From positions 248,001 through 312,000 of the forward strand of contig WOUZ01000002.1 in assembly GCA_009773165.1 (NCBI GenBank): DNA of 64,000 nt, read 5' to 3'. Positions 10,832 through 21,169 of this stretch are shown here, one piece after another. The position numbers and the translations under genes were made by a program. Below the pieces are notes generated by a model that worked only from the letters and a program-made list of their open reading frames with translations, was not told where the DNA came from and did no database searches. Position 1 is the stretch's first letter. Every line of letters starts with the position of its first letter. Source of the stretch: Bacteroidota bacterium. GTDB lineage: Bacteria > Bacteroidota > Bacteroidia > Bacteroidales > F082.

Positions 10832-11248
10832 TCAACGGGTTAAGCCACTGATATAGGTTTCAAAAACTTCGTCATTAGGTTCCCAAAGCTCTAACGTAAG
10901 ACCATCTTCGTCAAGAATATGAACGAATTTTCCATAATCATAGCTCGTGATTTCATCCATAATAATAACTCCATGTTGACTTAATTGTTCAACGAGAGTT
11001 TCAATATTTTCTACTCGGTAATTAATCATGAATGATTGATTTTCAGGGATGTGGTCTGTGCGGTCATTGCTGATTACACTCCATTGGGTATACCCTTTTT
11101 TTGTAGGATCATCCAAATTGCGCCATCCAAAACATGTTCCGTAAGCATCTGTTTTTAAGCCCAGGTGGGTTGCATACCAATCTTTTGTTTTTTGAGGATC
11201 AGGACTTTTAAAGAAAATCCCTCCAATGCCTTTTACACCAGTATACAT
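10832..11248 (-). CDS. VOC (glyoxalase/bleomycin-resistance) family protein
   Basis: This is a 138-residue protein of the vicinal-oxygen-chelate fold. It contains paired beta-alpha-beta-beta-beta units: GIGGIFFKSPDPQKTKDWYA at the start, and FVHILDEDGLTLELWEPND at the end, where the Glu in LELWEP is the usual metal ligand. Members include glyoxalase I, dioxygenases and antibiotic-binding proteins, and the sequence does not single out a substrate. It precedes the MBL-fold hydrolase on the same strand, which recalls a detoxification pair (glyoxalase I and II), but the MBL protein is not an obvious glyoxalase II. Confidence 0.85.
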   Translation of the reverse strand: MYTGVKGIGGIFFKSPDPQKTKDWYATHLGLKTDAYGTCFGWRNLDDPTKKGYTQWSVISNDRTDHIPENQSFMINYRVENIETLVEQLSQHGVIIMDEITSYDYGKFVHILDEDGLTLELWEPNDEVFETYISGLTR

Positions 11249-11446
11249 AATTTACTTTTTGTGAATTTTGAATTTCGAAGTGATAACAAAAACAAATAAA
11301 CAAAAAATTTGTGTTTGAGAATCAGACCAATAAAGGAAAGATTCTGTTAATTATTTGTAAAGTTGTAACGTTTCAACCAACTGAATGTCTTTCACTAAAA
11401 AACAAAGGCGATGTTTTTTTGTTTACCTATCTCACACTTATCATTC

Positions 11447-13807
11447 ATGTCACATTACAAACCAACGATTGCTCTTTTACTGCTGTTGATATTCTTTACT
11501 GGTTCAACAGTTAATGCAACTGACGATCCTGCCGATCGACGTACGGCGGGTATTACAGGTTATATAAAAGACTCCCGGACCGGTGAAACACTTCTGGGCG
11601 CAACAGTTTATGTTAGTCAAACCAGAAGTGGCACTGCCACAAATTCCTATGGCTTCTATTCATTGCGTCTCGATCCAGGATATTATTCCATTACCTATTC
11701 TTATATTGGATATAATTCTCAGCAGATAGCATTTGATTTGCGTCGTGATACAACACTAAATATTTCCCTGGTGCCCGAAGAAGCTGAGCTTCGCGAAGTC
11801 GTTGTAGCTGGTGAGCGTTTCAACGAACAAATTTCGAAGGCGCAGATGGGGGTAAATAAACTAGATATCAAAAGTATACGGCAAATACCAGCTTTTATGG
11901 GTGAGGTAGATGTGCTTAAAGCAATTCAATTGTTGCCTGGTGTTCAGGCTACTTCAGAGGGCGGTTCGGGTTTTAGTGTCAGAGGCGGTAGTCCCGATCA
12001 AAACCTGATTCTATTGGATGAGGCAGTAGTTTATAATCCTTCGCATTTACTGGGTTTCTTCTCTGTTTTCAATAATGACGCTGTAAAGGGACTTGAGCTT
12101 TATAAAGGAGATATTCCGGCGATGTATGGTGGACGTCTTTCATCAGTTGTTGATGTACGAATGAACGATGGCAATGCTAGCAGTATGCATGGACAAGGTG
12201 GAATAGGCACTATATCAAGCAGGTTGATGCTTGAAGGGCCTATCCAGAAAGATAAATCGAGTTTTATGATAGCTGGAAGACGAACTTATGCTGACTTGTT
12301 TTTAGCCCTGTCAAAAGATGAACAAATTTGAAACAACACACTTTATTTTTATGACCTGAATGCCAAAGCAAATTATATAATTGATGATCGCAACCGGTTA
12401 TTCCTCACAGGGTATTTCGGTAAGGATGTTTTCAAAAACGATAATTTTGGCCTTGGCTGGGGAAACACCACAGGCACTTTGCGCTGGAATCACCTGTTTA
12501 ACAGTGCATTATTTTCCAATTTTTCATTGATTTACAGTAAGTTTAACTACAACCTTGGTGTTCCTGATAGTCAGCCAAATGCTTTTGATTGGCTTGCTGG
12601 AATGGAGGATGTAAGTTTGAAAGGAGATTTCACCTGGTATGCTGATGATCACAACACAATTCGTTTTGGATGGCTGGGTACAAACCACTTATTCAAGCCC
12701 GGAGTTGCTGAAGGTAAGGGAGAAACAACGCCTTTCAACAAAGTTGAGATGCCAAAAAGCAGAGCACTTGAAGGTGGTTTATATGTCAGTAACGAGCAAA
12801 AAATAGGATCATTACTTACTCTTCAATATGGTTTGAGATTTAGTGTGTTTAGTAATTATGGCAATTCAACTGTATATAGTTACGACAGTGAATTTATAAA
12901 AAACGATTCAGTAACTTACAGTAAAGGTCAGATTTACAATACATATACTGCTCTGGAACCGAGAATAAGCCTTGCATATACCCTCACTGAATTTTCGAGT
13001 ATCAAAGCTGCATATACACGTAACGTCCAATATGTTCATTTGGCCCAGAATTCAACAGGAGGCACTCCGCTTGATATATGGTTTCCTTCCAGTCCCAACG
13101 TAAAACCTCAAAAAGGTGATCAGTTTTCACTGGGGTATTTTCACAATATCGAACGCTGGAAAGTGGAAACTTCTTTAGAGAGTTTTTATAAAATTAATCA
13201 TAATGCCATTGATTTCAAGGACTTTGCTGAGCTCTTACTCAACGAATATCTTGAAGGTGAGCTGCGGTTTGGCAAAGCAAGATCGTATGGACTCGAAGCT
13301 TTAGTAAGGTTAAACGAAGGAAAACTAAATGGATGGGTAAGTTATACCTGGTCAAGGACTTTCCGCGAGATACCAGAGATTAATAAAGGTATTGCCTATC
13401 CCGCAACTTACGACAGGCCCCATGATATTTCTATTGTAGCCAACTATCAGCTTAGCAAAAGCATAAGTATTGGAGCTAACTGGGTGTATGCCACAGGTTC
13501 TGCGGTTACTTTGCCAACCGGACGTTTTGTTATTGGCAATACAATAGCGCCGGTTTATTCCGACCGAAATTCATACCGAATGCCTGATTACCACAGGCTT
13601 GATCTTTCGATGACTTACAGTCCGCAGGCAAAGCCCGACAGAAAGTGGAGGGGAGAATGGAATCTTTCAATTTATAATGCCTATTACAGGAAAAATCCAT
13701 GGGTTATAAATTTTGTTCCTGACCCCAATATTCCTAATGCTACCTATGCTGAGATGACCTACCTTTTTGGGATTGTTCCTGCAATTACTTACAATTTTAA
13801 ATTCTAA
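11447..13807 (+). pseudogene. TonB-dependent receptor (SusC-type) interrupted by an in-frame TGA
   Basis: Translation from the ATG at 11447 gives a signal peptide, a carboxypeptidase-regulatory-like domain (about residues 35-120, ITGYIKDSRTGETLLGATVY) and a TonB plug domain (GFSVRGGSPDQNLILLDEA). It then meets a TGA at 12329-12331, codon 295. The same frame continues without shift (NNTLYFYDLNAKANYIIDD) through the beta-barrel to the TAA at 13805-13807, about 786 residues in all, and ends in an aromatic residue as barrel proteins do. Sequence on both sides reads as one protein, so this is a single-base nonsense change or a sequencing error, not a fusion. The intact protein would be an outer-membrane transporter energised by TonB. 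The DUF4249 lipoprotein gene begins one base after its stop. Confidence 0.88.
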
Positions 13808-13808
13808 G

Positions 13809-14663
13809 ATGATGAACACAAAACGCATTTTAATCTGGTCTGTTTTTGCGCTGACAATGTCTTTAGGCTCATGCACCGAGCGATATGATATAAAACTTGA
13901 TGACACCAACATACGTTTAGTTGTGGATGGTATTGTTTCATCCGATTCAATAAAACACGGGGTTCGTTTAACAACTTCGACAAGTTACTTCTTTGGTGAA
14001 GCGCCTCCAGCAGTTAGCGAAGCTGTGGTGTATCTTGAAGACGATAACCAGCGCCGAAGACTATCGGAGGTGGATGGAAAACCTGGATATTATGAAAGTC
14101 AGGATGCTTTTGCGGGCCAGCCAGGAATGAATTATAAACTTGAAATAACATTGAATCAGCCTATTGGTGAGTATGACAGGTACAATGCTGAAAACCGCAT
14201 GCCTGAAACTTCAGGAATTATTGACAGTATTGTGCTTGAGTACCGTGAGCCTTTCGACTTTTACTTGCTTAACCTGTTTGCTGTCGATCCTCCAACAGTC
14301 GATTTCTATAAGTTTGATGCATTTATCAACGGGAAAATCATCACCGATACAGCTTCCAGATCTCTGGTAGTAGATGACAGATTTTTCAATGGTAACAATA
14401 CCAATGGGTTAGGAGTAATGTTTATCAGAGGAGATGAGATTAAGGCAGGTGATACGATAACTCTTTTGCTTTCAGCAATAAATGAAGATTACTATAGCTT
14501 TTTCCTGGAATTAAGAACCGAGTCAGGACCTTCCAATCCTTTGTTTTCGGGGCCACCTGCCAACGTACGTTCCAATGTTAAAGAAGGGGCGTTAGGGTAT
14601 TTTGCAGCAACACGCCGCGCCCGAGCTTCCCTTATTGTGCCTGAAAATCCAAAAGGTAATTAG
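13809..14663 (+). CDS. DUF4249 family lipoprotein, partner of the TonB receptor
   Basis: This is a 284-residue lipoprotein whose signal peptide ends in the lipobox LGSC. The N-terminal part is an Ig-like/transthyretin-type beta domain (DDTNIRLVVDGIVSSDS, VVYLEDDNQRRRL). The tail (GPPANVRSNVKEGALGYFAA) matches the conserved end of DUF4249. DUF4249 genes regularly follow carboxypeptidase-regulatory TonB receptors in Bacteroidetes, and the product is thought to be a surface-exposed partner; its ligand is unknown. It starts one base after the receptor stop, so translation is likely coupled. With the receptor interrupted, its own function may be lost or reduced. Confidence 0.82.
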   Translation: MMNTKRILIWSVFALTMSLGSCTERYDIKLDDTNIRLVVDGIVSSDSIKHGVRLTTSTSYFFGEAPPAVSEAVVYLEDDNQRRRLSEVDGKPGYYESQDAFAGQPGMNYKLEITLNQPIGEYDRYNAENRMPETSGIIDSIVLEYREPFDFYLLNLFAVDPPTVDFYKFDAFINGKIITDTASRSLVVDDRFFNGNNTNGLGVMFIRGDEIKAGDTITLLLSAINEDYYSFFLELRTESGPSNPLFSGPPANVRSNVKEGALGYFAATRRARASLIVPENPKGN

Positions 14664-14780
14664 TATACTTAAGCTATAACAGTAACAGTTGCATCTATTG
14701 CTGACAGTAGTCCATTTAACAAATCACAAAACTTATTAGTGTTTTGAATGGTCTAAACCGAACTTTTTTTAGACGAGCTG

Positions 14781-14810
14781 TTTGATAACAGAAGACAAAG
14801 CTTATTTTTG
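14781..14810 (+). promoter_or_regulatory. Promoter of the YfcC-type transporter gene
   Basis: TTTG at 14781-14784 and TATTTTTG at 14803-14810 are separated by 18 bases. Both elements match the Bacteroidetes -33/-7 consensus, and the start codon follows 18 bases later. Confidence 0.7.
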
Positions 14811-14828
14811 CCGTCTAACACATTTTTT

Positions 14829-16454
14829 ATGCTAAAAAAAGGCAAAGTACCGCATACCTTCGTGATCGTTTTTTTTATTGTGCTTTTTGCAGCAATGCTC
14901 ACATGGATCATACCTCCCGGCAAATATGTAAAAACAACAGAGCTTGTTGATGGAGTTGAAAAATCTGTTATGACTTTTTACTACAAAGATCAGTTGCCTT
15001 CCGATGCTGCAACTGCTTTTAAAAGCGAACCTCAGACCTGGCAGGTGTTTGGCACACTTTTCAAAGGTTTTGTAAAACAAAGTGGCATAATCATTTTTAC
15101 ATTAATGATAGGTGGAGCTTTCTGGATAATGAATACCAGTAAAGCAATCGATGTGGGTATCTATTCATTTCTTGCTTTCACCAAGCGTTTGGAACATAAC
15201 CGTATCATTAAAAAACTGGGTGTCGACAACATCATTATGGTGCTGATTATGACTCTTTTTAGTTTTTTTGGTGCAGTTTTTGGCATGAGCGAAGAAACCA
15301 TTGCATTTGTAATCATCTTAATACCTCTTGCCATATCAATGGGTTACGATTCCATTGTGGGAGTAAGTCTTGTTTATGTGGCAGCACATTTAGGCTTTTC
15401 CGGAGCAATTCTCAACCCATTTACTATAGGTATCGCACAAGGTCTGGCCGAAATACCCCTCTTTTCAGGAATAGAATACAGGATTTTTAGCTGGATTATT
15501 ATCAACATTGTTGGGTTTGCTTTCATTCTGAAGTATGCCCATTTCATAAAAAAGAACCCCACAAAATCAATCATGTATGAGGAAGACTCATACTGGCGCA
15601 AAAAAGATTCGGAGCAGGATACCACCGTTGTTTATTACACCCCCCGAAGCGCCTGGTTGGTTTATTTCTTTATCACAGGAGTGCTTATCGCATTTTCGTT
15701 TTTTTACCCTGAAACAACAATGACAATTGGAAACAGTTCATTTCAATTTCATATATTGCCTGTTTTAGCAGCTGTTTTTGCACTCACAGGATACCTGACT
15801 TTAAAGAAAACTGTACATTATTTTATACTTCTGTTGTTGACCTATACGATCATATTTTTGATAGTTGGCGTGATGGGTTATGGATGGTATGTGATGGAGA
15901 TAGCTACTTTGTTTATGGCATTAGGTATTGCAAGTGGTATTTCGATCAATAAATCAGCTGATAACATAGCAAAATTATTTCTCGAAGGCGTTAAAGACAT
16001 TCTCTCAGCAGCAATAGTTATCGGACTTGCCGGAGGTATCATTGTCACCCTGGAAGATGGTGGCATCATTGATTCAATTCTATACGGACTTTCAAGAGCT
16101 ATGATGAATTTTGGTGATGTTGCTTCGGTAGGTGTCATGTACCTTATTCAAACCGTCATTAATATTGCTATCCCATCCGGATCAGCCAAAGCTGCAATAA
16201 CGATGCCTATCATGGCTCCTTTCAGCGATTTAATAGGAGTTTCACGGCAAGCTACAGTAATGGCATTTCAGTTTGGCGATGGCTTTACCAATATGATTAC
16301 GCCAACCTCAGGTGTTTTGATTGCTGTTTTAGGTGTAGCACGTATTCCCTATGATAAATGGGTAAAATGGATATGGCCTTTGATGATCGTTTTGATAATA
16401 CTGGGATTTTTACTGTTGATTCCAACGGTGACAATGGAGCTCAATGGTTTTTAA
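14829..16454 (+). CDS. YfcC family membrane transporter (C4-dicarboxylate/arginine-ornithine antiporter-like)
   Basis: This is a 541-residue polytopic inner-membrane protein with about 12-14 hydrophobic segments. The start (MLKKGKVPHTFVIVFFIVL) and a periplasmic stretch after the first membrane span (WIIPPGKY) are typical of the YfcC family. So is the conserved C-terminal region NIAIPSGSAKAAITMPIMAP followed by QFGDGFTNMITPTSG. Family members are annotated as basic amino acid antiporters or anaerobic C4-dicarboxylate carriers, and substrates are mostly inferred. The ATG at 14829 is chosen over an in-frame TTG at 14808, which overlaps the promoter -7 element. Confidence 0.87.
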   Translation: MLKKGKVPHTFVIVFFIVLFAAMLTWIIPPGKYVKTTELVDGVEKSVMTFYYKDQLPSDAATAFKSEPQTWQVFGTLFKGFVKQSGIIIFTLMIGGAFWIMNTSKAIDVGIYSFLAFTKRLEHNRIIKKLGVDNIIMVLIMTLFSFFGAVFGMSEETIAFVIILIPLAISMGYDSIVGVSLVYVAAHLGFSGAILNPFTIGIAQGLAEIPLFSGIEYRIFSWIIINIVGFAFILKYAHFIKKNPTKSIMYEEDSYWRKKDSEQDTTVVYYTPRSAWLVYFFITGVLIAFSFFYPETTMTIGNSSFQFHILPVLAAVFALTGYLTLKKTVHYFILLLLTYTIIFLIVGVMGYGWYVMEIATLFMALGIASGISINKSADNIAKLFLEGVKDILSAAIVIGLAGGIIVTLEDGGIIDSILYGLSRAMMNFGDVASVGVMYLIQTVINIAIPSGSAKAAITMPIMAPFSDLIGVSRQATVMAFQFGDGFTNMITPTSGVLIAVLGVARIPYDKWVKWIWPLMIVLIILGFLLLIPTVTMELNGF

Positions 16455-16518
16455 TAAGCATACCTCACTGGTTTTATGGCATGATATCAAGTAAAAAAAT
16501 GAAGAATTAGAGAAGTTA

Positions 16519-16550
16519 CTTGCTTATCAGTATGAATGTCCTTATTTTTG
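16519..16550 (+). promoter_or_regulatory. Probable promoter of the hybrid kinase gene
   Basis: TATTTTTG at 16543-16550 matches TAnnTTTG. CTTG at 16519-16522, 20 bases upstream, is a near match to the TTTG element. Confidence 0.5.
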
Positions 16551-16621
16551 AAAGTTAATTATTATAAAAAAGAAAGCAACCCGGCGATTTTTATGTGCAA
16601 AACAAGCAAAACACAACAGGT

Positions 16622-19600
16622 ATGAATAAAAATAAAAAATCAATTCTTCCTATCCTTGTTATGTTTTTACTGTTTACCACACAGTTAAACGCTCAACAAT
16701 TAGAAAATTATAATATTAGATTTCAATCACTTACTACGCAACAGGGATTGAGTAGAGCACTGGTGAAGGCACTCGAAACCGATGATTTTGGAATGTTATG
16801 GGTAGCCACAGAAAACGGATTGAACCGTTATGATGGGTATCAATTTGAAGTTTTCAGGCATAATCCTGAAGATTCAGCAAGCCTTCCCGACAATAATGTT
16901 ATTTCGCTTTGTAAGGATGGTAATTATGGGTTGTTTGTGGGCATGAAAAGTGGATTGCTTTCAAGATATAACCATATTTTCGACCGCTTTGATCCTGTTG
17001 TTTTCACTGACATGCACGCAGCTTCTTTTAGCGCTTCAGAACCCGATTTCATGCTCCTGGACGAGAATAAGGTTTTATGGATTGCATCTACCAATGGTCT
17101 TTTCGCACATAACACCCTTTCAGGGGATACCTGGCATTTTAATCCCGGTAATAGTGGATTGAAATCACAATATATCAAGCATATAATCATTGATGCCAGT
17201 AAAACAATGTGGCTTGCAACTGATGCTGGGATCGCTAAGGTCGAAAATTACCAACATCCTGAAAGGGCTCAGATACTTTCATTTTCTCCTGAAGGCTTAC
17301 CAACGGCATATGTAAAACGCCTGGCAGAAGACCAAAACGGCAATCTTTGGGTAGGTGCTGATGGAGGTTTGTGTTTGGTTGAGAAATCGCAAGGTAAAGT
17401 AATTGAAGTATATACGCATAACCCGCTTCTTCCCAACAGCCTTTCAAATACCTATATTAAAGCTATGGCACTTGATAAGAATGGTTATCTCTGGATAGGT
17501 CATGATATGGGAATTTCTATTTTTGATCCTGTAAAGAATACTTTTTACAACCATAAAGCAGGTTATGATGAAGAGTTTGGATTATTGAATAATTATGTCA
17601 AGTGTTTACTTCCTGATTCCAATAATATCATGTGGATTGGTACCGATCTGGGAATCAGCTATTACGATCCAATTAAAGAACCTTTCAGGTCGTTTACTCA
17701 TCAACCTGGTCGCTCGGATAAACTCAGCGGAAATTTAGTTTACTCCATTTTTGAGGATAGCCCGGATAGCATTTGGCTTGCAACCAATAATGGTTTGAAT
17801 CTCTGGAATCCAAACAATAACACTATTCAGTATTTTAAGCATGACCCGGATGATCAGAAAAGCATTAGCAGTAACATTGTTAGAAGTGTCATGCGCGACA
17901 GTAAAGGTGTTTTGTGGATAGGAACCGATAATGGGTTGAGTCAATTGATTAAAACTCCTAAAGGGATTTCTTTTAAAAGAATAGGGGCTTCTAGCGACAG
18001 TAAATCACTCAATAATATTTTTGTCGTCACCATCAAAGAAATGAGTAACCAACAAATCTGGGTTGGTACATGGGGCGGAGGGGTTAATGTCTTTGATCAA
18101 ATAGCACAAAAATTTCATTATTTGACATCGGATTCACAGGATACTCTTTCGCATATCAACAACAACCAGATTGCAAATATTTTTGAAGACAGCAAGCAGC
18201 AGGTCTGGTTACGTAGTGGCAATATTTTCGACTTAAAATCCAATGCCATCCGATCTTTTCCTTTTCAGGATAATGTCCCGAATATCAATTTCTTTTATGA
18301 AGATAAGCAGGGAAGAATCTGGATAGGGACTTCATCCAATGGTTTGTGTTATTATGTCCCCGGGAACTCCCATCTTCAATATTTAACAAATCATCCCTTG
18401 TTAAATTCAGGTGTCGTTGTGAGCATGATACAAGACAAAAACGGATTCTTTTGGATAGCTGTCAATAAAAATCTGGTACAGCTTTCGCCTGATCTTGAAT
18501 CCATTCATGTTTTTGATGCAAGCGATGGTCTTCAAAATGGTGATTTCAGCAATGAAGCTGCAATAAATAGCAGTAATGGGAGATTATTTTTTGGTGGTAG
18601 TAAAGGTGTTACCTATTTTTATCCTGAAGATATTGTGCTTAACATGCGTCCTATAAATGTTCTTCTTACAGGATTGAGACTATACAACCAACCGATGAAA
18701 CCTGCATTTGGCAGCCTTCTTGATTCGGCTATGATTCGCAAAAGATTGCTTATTTTACCATACAGTCACCGTGAACTTGTTTTTGAGTTTACGGGTATTA
18801 ACTTTACCAATCCGCTTAAAAATCATTATGCTTTTAAGGTGGAGGGTTTGCAAAAGGATTGGATTTATACAGATGCAGATAACCGTAAAGCAAGTTATTT
18901 TCAACTTCCTCCAGGGAAATACACCTTTAAAGTTAAGGGAGCAAACAATAGTGGAATCTGGAATGAAACACCTGCAAGCCTTGATATTATTGTTTTGCCT
19001 CCCTGGTATTTGCTGTGGTGGGTTCATCTTATTGCCTTTGTATTATTGGTGACAAGTATTTATTTTATTATCACCCTACGAACAAGGAAATTAAGGAAAC
19101 AGAAGCTCTTACTGGAAGAAAAGGTGACAGAACGTACCAACGAGCTTGCCGAACAGAATATTCAGATTGAAATTAAAAACCGTCAGCTGGAAGAAGCAAG
19201 CAAAGCGAAATCAGAATTTCTGGCCAATATGAGTCACGAAATCAGAACGCCTTTGAATGGTGTAATTGGATTTACCGACCTTGTCCTTAAAACTGACCTG
19301 GCTCCCTCTCAGAAAGAATACCTCCAAATTGTGAGTCAGTCAGCCGAAAGTCTTCTCAACATCATCAACGATATTCTTGATTTTTCAAAGATTGAAGCTG
19401 GAAAACTCGAACTTTTTATTGAAAAGACTGATTTGCAAGAGATTGGTAGTCAGTCTGTTGATCTCATTACTTATCAGGCTCAACAGAAGGGTTTGGAGAT
19501 TTTGCTCAACCTTCCCCCTCAATTACCGCGCTTTATTTGGACTGATGTCGTAAGGATGAAACAAGTTTTGGTGAATTTGCTAAGCAATGCAGTGAAATTT

Positions 19601-21121
19601 ACCGAGAAAGGTGAGGTGGAGCTCAAAATAGAAATTATCAAGATGATTGATCCTGGTCAGGCGATGTTTCGGATTAATGTCAGGGACACAGGTATTGGCA
19701 TCAAACCTGAAAACCTGCAATTGATATTTGATGCTTTTACTCAGGAAGATAGCTCAACCACAAAACGCTTTGGTGGAACTGGCCTTGGGCTCACAATTTC
19801 CAATAAATTATTAGGGATGATGCATTCGCGGCTTCAACTGGAGAGCACTGCCGGTGTTGGGAGTCTTTTCTTTTTTGAGATTCCGATGCGATTTGAATAT
19901 GGAAACCCGGATACAATGGAAGGTGCCGGACAAGTAAAAAAAGTGCTTATTGTTGATGACAATAATAACAATCGTACGATTCTTAAAGAGATGTTGAATC
20001 ATTTGAAGATCGAAGCTTTAGAAGCCGATGGTTATAAAGCCGCTTTTAAAATGTTGGAGAAAGAAAACGACTTCGATGTGATATTTATGGACTACCATAT
20101 GCCGGACAAGGATGGATTGGATATCGTAAAAACCATAAGGGAGACGCCCAGAATAATACAAGAAAAGACTCATATTATTATGTGGCATAGTTCCATTGAC
20201 GACCAGAGTTTTATGATGAGATGTGAGCAGCTTGGGATTTCGAAGCGTATGGTGAAACCTGTTAAACAGAAAAATCTGGTGCATGCCTTACGAAATCTAA
20301 CCTTCAGGCAGCGGGTAGAACCAGTTTCAATGCCTTCTGAGCCAAGGGCTTATAGCGATGAGTTTGAAATTTTGCTTGTTGAAGACAACCCTGTAAACCT
20401 GATGCTGGCAAAGTCGATTCTACACAAAGTGTTGCCAAAGGCACGTTTGCATGAGGCTCATCATGGGGGTCATGCGCTCGCTTTCTGTGAACATCATGTC
20501 CCTGATTTTATTTTTATGGATATTCAAATGCCTGTAATGAACGGGTATGAGGCATCGAAAGCTATCAGGGCATTGAGCAACTTTGCTGATGTGCCTATGG
20601 TAGCACTGACAGCAGGGAATGTAAAAGGTGAGAAAGAGAAGTGCTTTGAAGCCGGCATGAACGATTTTATAACAAAACCTGTTGTAGAACAAACTATTAC
20701 CGAGGTGATTGAGAAATGGCTGAAGCCTAAACAACTAATTATCAAGGATATAAAACCCGCGGCTACTGTTAAAAAAGAAGACGTCTTTTCGATGCAGCTC
20801 CTGAAGCAGGATTTGGGTGACGACCCTATATTTCTGAGAGAGTTCTTACTGGTTCTTAAAGAAAGCCTCATCAAATCACGAGCTGATTTACGCTCCTTTT
20901 TTGAGAAGAAAGAAATGGATAATTTGCTGGCAGCAGCACATAAACTAAAAGGAACAGCTTTCTCCATTAATTTAAACACCTTGTCTCAGCTGGCTTATCA
21001 GCTCGAAAAAACAGATGATATAGAAAGCGACCTGACTGAAAAATTAATTAAACAATTGGAGGATTACATCGATATACTTATTCCTCAGGTTGAAAAAGAA
21101 TTAGTCATTTATCATGATTAA
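16622..21121 (+). CDS. Hybrid two-component system sensor kinase (propeller, HisKA, two REC, HPt)
   Basis: This 1499-residue membrane protein starts with a signal peptide ([18 protein letters not shown]). About 650 residues of two-component-regulator propeller repeats follow (recurring GLSR/GLNRYDG and LWIGTDxGL motifs), then a Y_Y_Y domain ([14 protein letters not shown] to LPPWY). A single membrane span and coiled coil lead to HisKA with His872 ([11 protein letters not shown]) and an HATPase domain ([22 protein letters not shown]). Two receiver domains have Asp1157 (FMDYHMP) and Asp1300 (FMDIQMP), and the C-terminal HPt domain has His1440 (AAHKLKGTA). Unlike classical Bacteroides hybrid systems it has no AraC-type DNA-binding domain, so the phosphate must pass to a separate regulator. 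The ATG at 16622 is chosen because it starts the signal peptide. Confidence 0.93.
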   Translation: MNKNKKSILPILVMFLLFTTQLNAQQLENYNIRFQSLTTQQGLSRALVKALETDDFGMLWVATENGLNRYDGYQFEVFRHNPEDSASLPDNNVISLCKDGNYGLFVGMKSGLLSRYNHIFDRFDPVVFTDMHAASFSASEPDFMLLDENKVLWIASTNGLFAHNTLSGDTWHFNPGNSGLKSQYIKHIIIDASKTMWLATDAGIAKVENYQHPERAQILSFSPEGLPTAYVKRLAEDQNGNLWVGADGGLCLVEKSQGKVIEVYTHNPLLPNSLSNTYIKAMALDKNGYLWIGHDMGISIFDPVKNTFYNHKAGYDEEFGLLNNYVKCLLPDSNNIMWIGTDLGISYYDPIKEPFRSFTHQPGRSDKLSGNLVYSIFEDSPDSIWLATNNGLNLWNPNNNTIQYFKHDPDDQKSISSNIVRSVMRDSKGVLWIGTDNGLSQLIKTPKGISFKRIGASSDSKSLNNIFVVTIKEMSNQQIWVGTWGGGVNVFDQIAQKFHYLTSDSQDTLSHINNNQIANIFEDSKQQVWLRSGNIFDLKSNAIRSFPFQDNVPNINFFYEDKQGRIWIGTSSNGLCYYVPGNSHLQYLTNHPLLNSGVVVSMIQDKNGFFWIAVNKNLVQLSPDLESIHVFDASDGLQNGDFSNEAAINSSNGRLFFGGSKGVTYFYPEDIVLNMRPINVLLTGLRLYNQPMKPAFGSLLDSAMIRKRLLILPYSHRELVFEFTGINFTNPLKNHYAFKVEGLQKDWIYTDADNRKASYFQLPPGKYTFKVKGANNSGIWNETPASLDIIVLPPWYLLWWVHLIAFVLLVTSIYFIITLRTRKLRKQKLLLEEKVTERTNELAEQNIQIEIKNRQLEEASKAKSEFLANMSHEIRTPLNGVIGFTDLVLKTDLAPSQKEYLQIVSQSAESLLNIINDILDFSKIEAGKLELFIEKTDLQEIGSQSVDLITYQAQQKGLEILLNLPPQLPRFIWTDVVRMKQVLVNLLSNAVKFTEKGEVELKIEIIKMIDPGQAMFRINVRDTGIGIKPENLQLIFDAFTQEDSSTTKRFGGTGLGLTISNKLLGMMHSRLQLESTAGVGSLFFFEIPMRFEYGNPDTMEGAGQVKKVLIVDDNNNNRTILKEMLNHLKIEALEADGYKAAFKMLEKENDFDVIFMDYHMPDKDGLDIVKTIRETPRIIQEKTHIIMWHSSIDDQSFMMRCEQLGISKRMVKPVKQKNLVHALRNLTFRQRVEPVSMPSEPRAYSDEFEILLVEDNPVNLMLAKSILHKVLPKARLHEAHHGGHALAFCEHHVPDFIFMDIQMPVMNGYEASKAIRALSNFADVPMVALTAGNVKGEKEKCFEAGMNDFITKPVVEQTITEVIEKWLKPKQLIIKDIKPAATVKKEDVFSMQLLKQDLGDDPIFLREFLLVLKESLIKSRADLRSFFEKKEMDNLLAAAHKLKGTAFSINLNTLSQLAYQLEKTDDIESDLTEKLIKQLEDYIDILIPQVEKELVIYHD

Positions 21122-21169
21122 CTGTTAATTATCAAATTAACTTCTTTTCATTTACAGTATAACGAGAGA

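Noticed and set aside
9930-11248. Glyoxalase I/II detoxification pair (VOC plus MBL genes)
   Set aside because: The MBL-fold protein lacks the layout of glyoxalase II and has its own promoter. The VOC protein has no clear glyoxalase I metal set. The pairing could be coincidence.
12329-12331. UGA read as an amino acid (altered code or selenocysteine)
   Set aside because: UGA ends purL, bactofilin and other genes in the window, and tryptophan is coded by UGG throughout. No hairpin of the bacterial SECIS kind is obvious after the TGA. A point mutation or sequencing error is simpler.
14751-14774. Inverted repeat GTCTAAA...TTTAGAC upstream of the YfcC-type gene as a terminator for the DUF4249 gene
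   Set aside because: The stem is only seven AT-rich pairs and no T-run follows it. It overlaps the start of the YfcC promoter region, so it could be chance.
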